A stretch of 64,000 bases of DNA from Stappia sediminis (lineage in GTDB: Bacteria; Pseudomonadota; Alphaproteobacteria; Rhizobiales; Stappiaceae): the NCBI RefSeq assembly GCF_009826895.1, contig NZ_WUMV01000007.1, forward strand, positions 432,370 to 496,369. The letters run 5' to 3'. The position numbers were made by a program, and so were the translations under genes. This document shows positions 55,422 through 63,736 of this stretch, in pieces (positions within the stretch are counted from its first letter, which is position 1; every line of letters starts with the position of its first letter). The notes beneath the pieces are model-generated. The model saw only the letters and a list, made by a program, of their open reading frames with translations, did not search any database and was not told the DNA's origin.

Positions 55422-58400
55422 GACTGAACCGGCTTGATTTCATTCGCTATGGCCGCTTTGACGGTGCCGAAATAGTGCTCCCCCGTCCTGCCGACGGCAC
55501 CCCGGACGTCACCATAATCTACGGACCGAATGAATCGGGAAAATCCACGGCCTTTAATGGGTTTCTGGAACTTCTCTTCGGTTTGAAGTCAGTCAATCAC
55601 CCTTATGCGTTCAAGTTCGACCGCAATGACCTTCTGGTCGGGGCCGAACTAAACATTCCCGGGCGCGGTGTAACGGTTCTGCGCCGCAACGGCAAACGTA
55701 CCCAGTCCCTGCTTGATCATCAGGACCGCCCGGTCGACCAAGCCATCCTCTCGAGTGCGCTCCATGGCCTTTCCATGGAGGGTTATGTCGAAAGGTTCTC
55801 ACTCAACGATGAAGGACTCCGCAAAGGCGGTGATCGGATTGCTGAGGCAAAAGGCGACCTGGGCCAGCTTCTGCATGCAGGTGTGTCGGGCCTGACCAGC
55901 ATGGCGGCGACATTGGAGGACATGAAGACCCGCGCCGATAAGTTCCATAAAAAGAGCGGCCGAGGTACAGCGCTCAAGACCGGTAAAGACCGCCTGAAAG
56001 AGATCCATCAGACACTGCGAACGGAACGTTTCACACCGGATAGGGAGCGCGCCCTTCGGAAAGACAAGGAGACAGCTCAAAAGGCGTTCGAACAGGCGGA
56101 CGCCGATCTTACGCGGGCCAGAAAACGACAGGCAGCGGGAGCGGCGGCGCAGACCTGGTACGACAAATCGGAAGAAAATCGGAAAATCAACGAGTCTCTT
56201 GCCGGTTTTCCGGAAGGTTCGAGTTTGAAGAAGGGCACAGATGGACAGGTCGCCACACTCGTGACAACCCTGTCGGAGAAGGCAGAGAGTATCGCAAGCG
56301 CCGATGACAGAATTGCGCGCCATGAAACGGTCATTTCAGAAAACGAGGCGGACCCGGCCGCCGGTCATCTCGTTGCGGAACTCGCAGAGCTAGATCAAAT
56401 CAGGATCGACGGGGCTTCCCTCACCTCGCGGGCGGATACAGCCAGATCGGATCTGGAAAAGCGCACCGGTGAACGCGATGACGCGGCACGCCAGATAAAA
56501 CAGATTCTGACGGTGTTGGCGGTACCTGACGAACCTGCAGAGGCCTTGGTCCTGACGACCGAAGAACTGGAGACACTCGCAGAGGCGGTACAGGCGTGTC
56601 AGACCACTGAAGGAGAGCTGCGAGCGGCATCAAACGTGTTGAAGACCGCACGCGATCAGTTGGGCGATGCTCCAACCGAACCGAAGGACCTGTCTCACCT
56701 GCAGATGGCGTATGACGCATGTCAGAAAGTGTCAGACGTGTCAGGCCTTGAACATAACCTCGGATCGGAACGCGCCCGGCTTGCAAAAGCGGTGTCCGGA
56801 CTGCCTGCCTCCTGGCAGACACTTATCGAGAACGGTCTTCCTGCCCGTGAAAGTCTCGATGAGGTCCTCAGGGAATGGAACACCCTGACTGCCAACATCG
56901 CTTCTGCCACAGAAGACCTGGAAGGACGCGAAACGGACTACAAAGCTGCGCGCGCGAAACGCGAAGCCGACGAAAGCGCACCGGATTCGATTGACGCGGC
57001 AGCAACGGAAGAAACGCGTCGTCAGCGTGACACAGCCTGGCAGTCACATCGTAGCAGTCTCTCCGACGAAACCGCGGAGCGTTTTGAGGAGGCCATGTAT
57101 GCTGATGATGGCGCCCGAACGAATTATCTGATGGGCACGGAGGCGCGAAAACAGCTTGCGAACTCGCGCACACAGGAAAGCGCCGCAAAAGCCGCACGTG
57201 ACACAGCAAAAGACAAGCTCGAAGTACTGATCGGGAAACGCGACGCCTTGGCGAAGCGTGTGGTCTCACTTGCGAGGGCCCTTGGCTTTCCCGACGATAC
57301 GGAACCGGCTGCGTTTGCCGCAAGACTTACAGACCTGACGGCATCGGCTGAGATCGCAACTGAGGTCACGATTGCGGAGAATGCCCTGGAAGACCGAACC
57401 AAGCGCCGCAAGGCAGCCTTTGACGATCTGTTCGCCGCAGCCCGCCTTGTCGACATCGAGGGTGAAGAAAGTGACCTTCCTGAGCGGGTTGGCAAGGCTC
57501 TCACACTTCAGGAAAATGTCCGTCAGACATGGGAGAACTGGCGTCGCGGGGAACGTAACATTGCCGACTACGAAAAAGCCGAAACTCAAGCCGAGACTGA
57601 TCATAAGGCGGCCCTGAACCGACTGGAAACGCTGACCTCGGCGTTGCCTCTTCCTGATCGCTCGGCCGCCGGCGTAAAGACAGCGCTGCCGCAGCTGCGC
57701 ACGCTGCAACAGCTTCAAAGCAATCACAAAAGCCTGGCTGGACGTGTTGAAGCCCTCGAACGCGCCGTTTCAACCCTGGCAAAGAGCGCCGCACGATTGG
57801 CAGAGATCCTCGGGGAGCCTTTCAATCTGAAAGACGATCCCCTCCCCATCATCAATCGCGCTCGTGCGCGAGTAACCAAAGCCGCTGAAGCGGATCGGGT
57901 GAGAAAACGAGAAGAGGAGCTTCTCGACGAAGAGGTCACAGGCCGAAAGCGTGCGCTAACTGCCCGCGACAAAGCGCAAACCCGGTTGGACGAGCTGTTT
58001 GAAGGACAAGGCGGTGAAGATCTTTCACCGACGGAGCGCGTGGCGCTTCTGGCTGAACGCGACGAGTTGCGCAAAGACCGGGCCAATGCGGACAACAGCC
58101 GCAATCAGGCGCGCGACGGCGTGGATCGTACGCTCTTTGATGAAGAGCTGACGCGATTACCCGATGTAACGCGAGAAGCGGAACTGCAGCAAGAACTTGA
58201 TGATGCGCAAACGGCACGAGATGCCGCTTTGAAGGTATGTAATGAAAAAGAACGCCTCTATGAGGAAGCCTACAACGCCGCTGACAACAGCGATCTGATC
58301 ACGGATCAGGCCACAATCCTCGAAGAGTTGCGAAACGGTGCACGGCAGGCGGCTGTCGCAAGGCTCGGGATCCTGGCAGCGAGGGGTGCCTTGAAGCGCC

Positions 58401-58822
58401 TGGCTGCTGAACGAAGCAGCGCAATGCTGAAAGACGTGGAAGAAGCCTTTGTCACCATGACATCCAAGGAATGGGAAAAAGTCGTGGTATGGAGTGAGAC
58501 CGAGGGCGAGAAGCTGGTCGGCATCAAACCCGGCGGCGACCCCGTGAAGGTGGAAAATATGTCCACCGGAACCATGGGCCAATTGTATTTTGCCCTGCGT
58601 CTGGCCGGTTACCGCAGCTTCGCGCGCGATCCGGGCCCCCTCCCCATGGTTCTCGACGATATTATGGAAACCTTCGACGATACCCGCGCATCTGCCGCAT
58701 TGAATCTCTGTGCCGAGATCGGACGGAGCGGTCAGGCAATCATTTTCACGCACCATGCGCACCTGGTGGAGCTTGCTCGCAAGAGCATTCCGGGTGTTTC
58801 CGTCGTGGAGATGCCGCATTAG
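55418..58822 (+). CDS. Rad50/SbcC-like AAA ATPase with long coiled coil (YhaN type)
   Basis: A 1134-residue SMC-like protein. Walker A GPNESGKST is at 36-44. Long heptad-like Glu/Lys/Arg/Ala-rich coiled coils run from about 180 to 1000, with no obvious zinc-hook CxxC at the centre. The C-terminal lobe has the ABC signature STGTMGQLYFALRLAG near 1049, Walker B MVLDDIMETFDD near 1077 and IIFTHHAHLVE. This is the partner of the metallophosphoesterase, with which it shares an ATGA overlap. Together they should form an Mre11-Rad50-like DNA-end nuclease. YhaON-type pairs are usually stand-alone; here they follow a Gabija-like pair. Confidence 0.87.
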   Translation: MRLNRLDFIRYGRFDGAEIVLPRPADGTPDVTIIYGPNESGKSTAFNGFLELLFGLKSVNHPYAFKFDRNDLLVGAELNIPGRGVTVLRRNGKRTQSLLDHQDRPVDQAILSSALHGLSMEGYVERFSLNDEGLRKGGDRIAEAKGDLGQLLHAGVSGLTSMAATLEDMKTRADKFHKKSGRGTALKTGKDRLKEIHQTLRTERFTPDRERALRKDKETAQKAFEQADADLTRARKRQAAGAAAQTWYDKSEENRKINESLAGFPEGSSLKKGTDGQVATLVTTLSEKAESIASADDRIARHETVISENEADPAAGHLVAELAELDQIRIDGASLTSRADTARSDLEKRTGERDDAARQIKQILTVLAVPDEPAEALVLTTEELETLAEAVQACQTTEGELRAASNVLKTARDQLGDAPTEPKDLSHLQMAYDACQKVSDVSGLEHNLGSERARLAKAVSGLPASWQTLIENGLPARESLDEVLREWNTLTANIASATEDLEGRETDYKAARAKREADESAPDSIDAAATEETRRQRDTAWQSHRSSLSDETAERFEEAMYADDGARTNYLMGTEARKQLANSRTQESAAKAARDTAKDKLEVLIGKRDALAKRVVSLARALGFPDDTEPAAFAARLTDLTASAEIATEVTIAENALEDRTKRRKAAFDDLFAAARLVDIEGEESDLPERVGKALTLQENVRQTWENWRRGERNIADYEKAETQAETDHKAALNRLETLTSALPLPDRSAAGVKTALPQLRTLQQLQSNHKSLAGRVEALERAVSTLAKSAARLAEILGEPFNLKDDPLPIINRARARVTKAAEADRVRKREEELLDEEVTGRKRALTARDKAQTRLDELFEGQGGEDLSPTERVALLAERDELRKDRANADNSRNQARDGVDRTLFDEELTRLPDVTREAELQQELDDAQTARDAALKVCNEKERLYEEAYNAADNSDLITDQATILEELRNGARQAAVARLGILAARGALKRLAAERSSAMLKDVEEAFVTMTSKEWEKVVVWSETEGEKLVGIKPGGDPVKVENMSTGTMGQLYFALRLAGYRSFARDPGPLPMVLDDIMETFDDTRASAALNLCAEIGRSGQAIIFTHHAHLVELARKSIPGVSVVEMPH

Positions 58823-58855
58823 CATCCCGCTGTTCACTCTTTCACCTGAAGTCTG

Positions 58856-59464
58856 ATGACTATGAAACAGCTCTTCAAAAAATATGGACCGCTTTGGTTG
58901 TCGGCAAAGACCTGGACGATTGTCGGAGGCGCTGCCGCGATTTTCTCGCTGTTGTTGAGCGCCATGTTCTTCTGCTCAGGCGCTGCATTGACAAAGCGCA
59001 CGCTGATATCAGGGCTCGCACTTCAAGCTCATGAAGACGTTTACAATTTTCTTGCCCAAGTGAACGAACACTACAGCGGAAATCGCGATTCCGAAGGTCG
59101 GTTTCTTGTCAAACCGGGGGATGACATCGCGCCGGAGATTCGCATTGCGCTTGTCCAGGCAGAAGGAGCAATCGCACGGGCAAAGATTGTCGACGATGCC
59201 GATATCAGTGCCTGTCTTGATGCAATGTACTATTTGATGGGGAGCTTGGTTGAAGCGCCTATGTTTCAAGGAATTGATTTCAGCATTGAGGAGTACGTCT
59301 TGGAGCTGGACGGCTTTCCCGACATGGTGGGGCGCTATCTTGAAGGCAAACAGATGACTGAAGAGCAAACCCGGACATCTCGTTCTACTTCCGTTTCTGA
59401 ATGTGGGCCAATGCGCTTCGACCTTCCCGGTATACAAAAACTTGGAACGAGCCCCAATCCTTGA
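58856..59464 (+). CDS. Single-pass membrane protein of unknown function
   Basis: A 202-residue protein with a basic N-terminus, one membrane helix at about 21-44 (GGAAAIFSLLLSAMFFC), and a soluble acidic remainder with helices (VNEHYSGNRDSE, then IALVQAEGAIARAKIVDDAD) and a Ser/Thr-rich C-terminal tail. No family recognised. It begins 34 bp after the Rad50-like gene on the same strand, so it is likely to be the last gene of the operon. ATGs at 58856 and 58862 are both possible starts. It may be a membrane-acting component of the defence locus, but the sequence does not show this directly. Confidence 0.65.
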   Translation: MTMKQLFKKYGPLWLSAKTWTIVGGAAAIFSLLLSAMFFCSGAALTKRTLISGLALQAHEDVYNFLAQVNEHYSGNRDSEGRFLVKPGDDIAPEIRIALVQAEGAIARAKIVDDADISACLDAMYYLMGSLVEAPMFQGIDFSIEEYVLELDGFPDMVGRYLEGKQMTEEQTRTSRSTSVSECGPMRFDLPGIQKLGTSPNP

Positions 59465-59493
59465 GCTGAACAATGGACGGTCCAGCCAGCATC

Positions 59494-59528
59494 ATTGGAA
59501 TGTGACACGCAACGTGTCACCCTCCAAT
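59494..59528 (+). terminator. Strong imperfect hairpin after the defence operon
   Basis: GTGACACG pairs with CGTGTCAC around a CAA loop, and after a 2-nt mismatch ATTGGA pairs with TCCAAT. It lies 30 bp after the last gene. No T-run follows on the plus strand, so it could be a terminator of the imperfect type, an mRNA-stabilising hairpin, or a protein-binding site. Confidence 0.5.
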
Positions 59529-60208
59529 CAGGATTAAATCGTGCTCAAGTTCGGTGATGTCGCCACCTAGCACCACGTCGCGACTAAGCCGTTCGTAGTC
59601 GATGTAGAACGCAAGGTTTGGCCTGCTGTCGGTTTCGTGGACGCCGAGTTAAGCTAATCCTACATCGTTTTCAAGTTCCATTGGCTTACATGGGGACTGT
59701 CCGCTTTTGGGGCCCTTCCCTGACCCCTCAAACGACTGAAATGCGGGCGCGAAGCAGAAGTTGATTGAAGGGCTAGCCAACATCGGCTTAGGGTAGAAAG
59801 TGACGATACGCTTCTTCAGTCCTGCACCACTGGAACCGGTCTCATCTATTGTGAGCCAAGCGGGATTTTCGATCTCAGACAATGGAATCCCAAATCCCGG
59901 ATAATCTCGCGACCGAGCGCCGATGATCTGCTCATCGGAAAAACGCGAAGGGCTTCATGTCAGTTTCCTCCCTCCAACAGCAGACTTACCACCAAGGGAG
60001 GGCGCTTCGGGGCGGTGCACGTCAATAAGCAATTCGCTCCAAGTGAACTTCTTCGGGCTGGATTAGGTTTCCGTCCCGATTTGGGCTACTTGTCAATAGG
60101 CCCCGGCAGAATGGGCAACGGGGCGTCCCTCTCCGCTATTGTCGCAGCGATACATTTGCCGTTACCGAGGTTACCAGAGCGCTCCAGGCCACGATCGAAG
60201 CCCCAGAT
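59529..60208. other. Non-coding stretch between the defence operon and recombinase copy B
   Basis: About 680 bp with only short unconvincing open frames. The corresponding part of module A (24660-25222) is also degraded, but no clear similarity between the two was seen. Confidence 0.4.
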
Positions 60209-61864
60209 TTAGGCGTCGATCCCCACCGCTTCCCGCTGCTCTTGCCAATCGAGTGGCATATCGATGCGCTTGACGAGGCCGTCGACGGTGAGGTCGGGCG
60301 GGTGCGTGCCGGCAAGAATCGCCTCGACGATGTCGGGGGCGAGGAAGGCGAGCGGGAGAAGATGGCTGATGTAGCGGTCGGTCACACCCTCCGCCTTTGC
60401 GATCTGGGCAAGCGAAGCGGCCCGGCCAGTTACGAGATCGTCGAACCATTTGTGCGCGCGGGCGAGTGCCTTCACGAGCGCCGGATCGGCTTGTTGGGGC
60501 GCGTTGATGCCCGGTGCTTGGATTACAAGGCGTTTCTCGACGCCGCGGCGTTTTAGACGCAGCGGGACGAAGTGCTCGATGGTTGCCGTTTCCTCTCCGG
60601 TGAGCGGCGCCAAGGTCAAGGCGAGCGTGATGCCGTTTGACAAAAGCGTCACGTGCTCGACCAGTCGCAGGACATTATCGCGCCATTGGCCTGCCGCCTC
60701 CATCAGCCTTGGAAGAGCTTCGAGAGACACGCCCGCGCACCGAGCCGCACCAGTAGGACCGGAGGGATCATCCAACAGGTTCCGAACAGCACCCTCGACG
60801 ATGCGTTCAAGCTCGCGCGCCGGCAAGCGCCAGTCTTCCCGGTTCGACGGGCCGTTGCCGCGTACCGAACCGGAGATCAAATGTCGGGAGACATAGTAAC
60901 GGTAGCGGCGGCCCGACTTCACGGCGTGTGAAGGCGTCAGCGGCTCGCCCGCCTCGTCGAAGAGCCTGCCAGCCAGCGGACTTGGCGCCGTTTTGCGCGG
61001 GACTTTCAGGCGCGCGCTGCCGTTCTCCTTCAGCTGCGCCTGCACCGCCTGCCAGGTTTCCGGGTCGACGATCGCCGGATGCCGACCCTCGAACACCTCG
61101 CCTTTGTGCGTGATGCAGCCGATGTAAAGCGGATTGCTCAGGATACGGTAGATATGCCCGCGGCTCAGGGAACGCCCGCCACTCGTTCGCCCCCTGGCGC
61201 TGGTGAAGACCTTCGAGACAAGGCCGCGGCGATCGGCCTCTTCCTTGACCCGTGGCACGGAGCCGAATTCCAGATAAAGACGATAGATCGTCCGGATCGT
61301 CGCGGCCTCGGCTTCGTTGATGGTTAGCGTGCGGCCATCGACCTCGTAGCCAAGCGGCGTCGGCCCGCCCATCCACATGCCTTTTCGCTTGGAGGCGGCG
61401 ATCTTGTCGCGGATGCGTTCGCCCGTTACCTCGCGCTCGAACTGGGCAAAGCTCAAAAGCATGTTGAGCGTCAGCCGCCCCATCGACGTGGTGGTATTGA
61501 ACTGCTGGGTAACCGAGACGAACGACACGCCATTGGTATCGAAGATGTCGACGATCCTGGCGAAGTCGGGAAGCGAGCGCGTCAGGCGGTCGACCTTGTA
61601 GACGACGATAATATCGATGCGCCCCGCTTCGATGTCGGCCAGCAGCCGTGTCAACGCCGGTCGGTTCATCGAGCCGCCTGAGAAGCCGCCGTCGTCGTAG
61701 ACTTCCGGCAGGACCCGCCAGCCTTCGCCGGCCTGGCTTGCCACAAAGGCTTCGCAAGCTTCCCGCTGGGCATGCAGCGAGTTGAAGGCCTGGTCGAGCC
61801 CCTCCTCCGATGACTTGCGGGTGTAGATAGCGCAGCGCCGAGCTCCCGTCTTACCGGCTGCCAC
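60209..61864 (-). CDS. Large serine recombinase, copy B
   Basis: A 551-residue near twin of the protein at 25220-26878. It keeps the resolvase catalytic segment YTRKSSEEG, the DNA-binding regions and the C-terminal helix-turn-helix-like part. Differences are scattered (for example CEAFVASQAGEG instead of CEAYIRSQAGEG), including many synonymous ones, so the two copies have diverged independently and both appear intact. GTG start overlapping DUF2924 by 14 bp, as in copy A. The gene faces the Gabija-like operon tail to tail. Confidence 0.92.
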   Translation of the reverse strand: MAAGKTGARRCAIYTRKSSEEGLDQAFNSLHAQREACEAFVASQAGEGWRVLPEVYDDGGFSGGSMNRPALTRLLADIEAGRIDIIVVYKVDRLTRSLPDFARIVDIFDTNGVSFVSVTQQFNTTTSMGRLTLNMLLSFAQFEREVTGERIRDKIAASKRKGMWMGGPTPLGYEVDGRTLTINEAEAATIRTIYRLYLEFGSVPRVKEEADRRGLVSKVFTSARGRTSGGRSLSRGHIYRILSNPLYIGCITHKGEVFEGRHPAIVDPETWQAVQAQLKENGSARLKVPRKTAPSPLAGRLFDEAGEPLTPSHAVKSGRRYRYYVSRHLISGSVRGNGPSNREDWRLPARELERIVEGAVRNLLDDPSGPTGAARCAGVSLEALPRLMEAAGQWRDNVLRLVEHVTLLSNGITLALTLAPLTGEETATIEHFVPLRLKRRGVEKRLVIQAPGINAPQQADPALVKALARAHKWFDDLVTGRAASLAQIAKAEGVTDRYISHLLPLAFLAPDIVEAILAGTHPPDLTVDGLVKRIDMPLDWQEQREAVGIDA

Positions 61865-62315
61865 GGACGCGCTCCTTCAAGCCGAAGAACACCGGGCCCG
61901 ACCAGGGCGTGCCGGTGATCTCGCGGGCGACCGCCGACAAGGAACGGAACGATTGTCCGCGATAGACGACTTCGCGTTCCAGAACGATCGCCTCGTGCAT
62001 CTCGCCCTGCCATTCCCGCAACAGCCGGGTTCCGGGCTTTATCTTGATGGATGCAGGTTTGGGCACCCGCCCGGCGGCAAGATCCGCGCCGAGGCGCTTA
62101 AGCCGCCGACGGGTGGCAGGGGACACTCCGCCGAAGGCCATCTCTTGCAGACGATGGGCGATGGCACGGATCATGATGAGCCGCCCCAGTCGCTTGGGCG
62201 GCGGTGCCCCGTAAAGCTCCTGCCAGCGGGTTTTGAGATCTTCGGGCGGAAATTCTGGCAGGTGCGCCAATTCCTCGCGCACCTGCTGTTTGCTGATGGA
62301 TTTGCGCCGGCGCAT
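61851..62315 (-). CDS. DUF2924 protein, copy B
   Basis: A 154-residue twin of the protein at 26865-27329. Differences are mostly in the N-terminal third (HLPEFPPEDLKTRWQELYG compared with YLPELPLDGLKARWQELYG), while the C-terminal segment SLSAVAREITGTPWSGPVFF is identical. That pattern suggests stronger constraint on the C-terminal part. Coupled to the DUF3489 and recombinase genes as in copy A. Confidence 0.85.
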   Translation of the reverse strand: MRRRKSISKQQVREELAHLPEFPPEDLKTRWQELYGAPPPKRLGRLIMIRAIAHRLQEMAFGGVSPATRRRLKRLGADLAAGRVPKPASIKIKPGTRLLREWQGEMHEAIVLEREVVYRGQSFRSLSAVAREITGTPWSGPVFFGLKERVRGSR

Positions 62316-62318
62316 GGT

Positions 62319-62930
62319 TCAAGCCTTCCCGGCGCTCCGGTAGACACGCCCGCGTCCCTCGACCAGCCTGGACGTGACAGTAAGGCCCAGCTTCTTCTTG
62401 AGACTGCCGCTGATCGCGCCGCGCACCGAGTGGGCCTGCCAGCCGATCGCCTCCACGGCCTCGGCGATCGTTATCCCCTCTTCGCGCTCCAGCAGATCGA
62501 TCAGGCGAGCGAGCTTCGTTCCAGGGCGCACGGTGGGCGTGATGTTGGATTCCACATTGTCCGCCGCTGCAAGCTCGCCTCGGGGATCACGGGCGGCCGC
62601 GTTTCCTGCTTCTGGCATCGCAGAGGCATTGGCTGCGCACTCTAACTCCTCGGTGGCGGTATCGGCGTTGCCCGCTTCTACACCGATCGCCTCCAGACCG
62701 GCATCCGTGATGACGAGCGCCTGACGGACGCCCACCACCTCGCGCCATGCCTCCTCCCCGCGCTGCGCCGGACGTTCGACCACAAAGCCGCGTTTCAAGA
62801 GACTTTCAAAGACGACCCGGGCCGCACCTTTGTTCAAGGACAGCGATGCCGGCAGAGGCAGCAGGGTTCCTTCCTCCCGCTGAGTGGCCGCCGACAAAAT
62901 GACAAGTTGGGTATCGGTAAGTCTGGACAT
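62319..62930 (-). CDS. DUF3489 protein, copy B
   Basis: A 203-residue twin of the protein at 27333-27944, with the same winged-helix-like N-terminal part and the DUF3489 C-terminal domain. Copy B has a few substitutions in the C-terminal helix (GSLKKKLGLTVTSRLVEGRG instead of GNLKKKLGFAITSETVEGRG). The ATG at 62928-62930 follows GGAGG; the frame remains open to 62996. It is the first gene of the coupled cassette. Confidence 0.85.
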   Translation of the reverse strand: MSRLTDTQLVILSAATQREEGTLLPLPASLSLNKGAARVVFESLLKRGFVVERPAQRGEEAWREVVGVRQALVITDAGLEAIGVEAGNADTATEELECAANASAMPEAGNAAARDPRGELAAADNVESNITPTVRPGTKLARLIDLLEREEGITIAEAVEAIGWQAHSVRGAISGSLKKKLGLTVTSRLVEGRGRVYRSAGKA

Positions 62931-63246
62931 GATTGCCTCCGGGCGTATCGGAGCCACTGCAATCGCGGCCCTCCCACTGCCCGAAGCCCCGAACATCCGG
63001 CCGGTCGGGGCGGTCCGAGGGCAATTTCAGCTGTCACAACAGCATGCATGCTTGGCGCCGCGATGAAGTCCAGACCTTTCTCGCAGCGTCTCGGATCTTT
63101 TGCCCGATATCTGGAATCAATCAGACAGCGCCCGGAACACCGGCGACAAGCTCAAGCGTTCCCGGCAAGTAATAAGCCGCGTGCTTGCCCCATTGTCGCG
63201 CGCCGCGTCTTCGCCTCGGAACCTGTGGGATACGTAAACAGTCCTC

Positions 63247-63303
63247 TCACTCCTCGCGGAAAGCATGCGCGACCTGGTCGAGCAGCGGTTTGACGAGGTA
63301 GGA
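63247..63303 (-). pseudogene. hlyD 3'-end stub
   Basis: The last 18 codons and stop of an hlyD gene (SYLVKPLLDQVAHAFREE), protein-identical to the end of the intact hlyD at 28261 but differing at many synonymous positions. Upstream codons lose similarity at once. The distance from the DUF3489 start is 317 bp in both copies. The rest of the gene, and the exporter and RTX genes expected next, are missing here. Confidence 0.8.
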
Positions 63304-63504
63304 AGGGACGATGCGCTTCACCCCGCATGAAGCCTCAACCTCACGCATGAGGCGCGTCAACAGCACGAAATACAGAACCGGTCACAAAGGCCTGAGGTAA
63401 GACGCGAAACCACGGAAGTCCCGACGGGGAGCAGAACAAACATCATCGCGCGGTGGGCCTGATCCGGAGAGGCAAAGCATCCCTTCACGCATGAAAATGC
63501 CAAC

Positions 63505-63682
63505 CCGCCTTTCTTCGGCAACTTCGTCGAAATCGGTTCCCGTTGCCTCCGGCACGGCCTGCTTGCCAGTGACGGCATGCCAACGGGCGAGGATCGTGCC
63601 GCAACAGGCGGTGTCGTATTCGACGATCCCTGCCTGTCTGCTGCAGCTTTCTATGATAATCAGCGCCGTGCAGGAACCCTTC
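63505..63682 (-). pseudogene. 3' fragment of a ParB-methyltransferase gene
   Basis: About 60 codons matching the C-terminal part of the methyltransferase at 47273-48631: ARIVEYDPAYCDTILARWQA there compares with AGIVEYDTACCGTILARWHA here, continuing through TGKQA and EATGT to EVAEERR. The SAM-binding motif is broken (GSCTALIII instead of GSGTTLIAA). Same orientation and same order relative to the hlyD stub as in module A. Confidence 0.75.
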
Positions 63683-63736
63683 TGCAGCCGGACAGACGGG
63701 AGGGGCCTCATCCATGCCGCCTGCCGCTCCTTCTTG

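Larger units (their letters stand above)
60209..63303 (-). repeat. 3.1-kb direct repeat B2
   Basis: Second copy of the 25223-28317 segment, same orientation, fixed offset of 34986 bp from the recombinase start to the hlyD stop. It includes the complete recombinase cassette, the 317-bp spacer and the last codons of hlyD. Homology falls off inside the hlyD part near 63303. Confidence 0.9.

Noticed and set aside
25220..62996. The two recombinase cassettes as an assembly duplication
   Set aside because: The copies differ at many positions, including amino acids, and have different flanks on one side, so they are separate natural copies.
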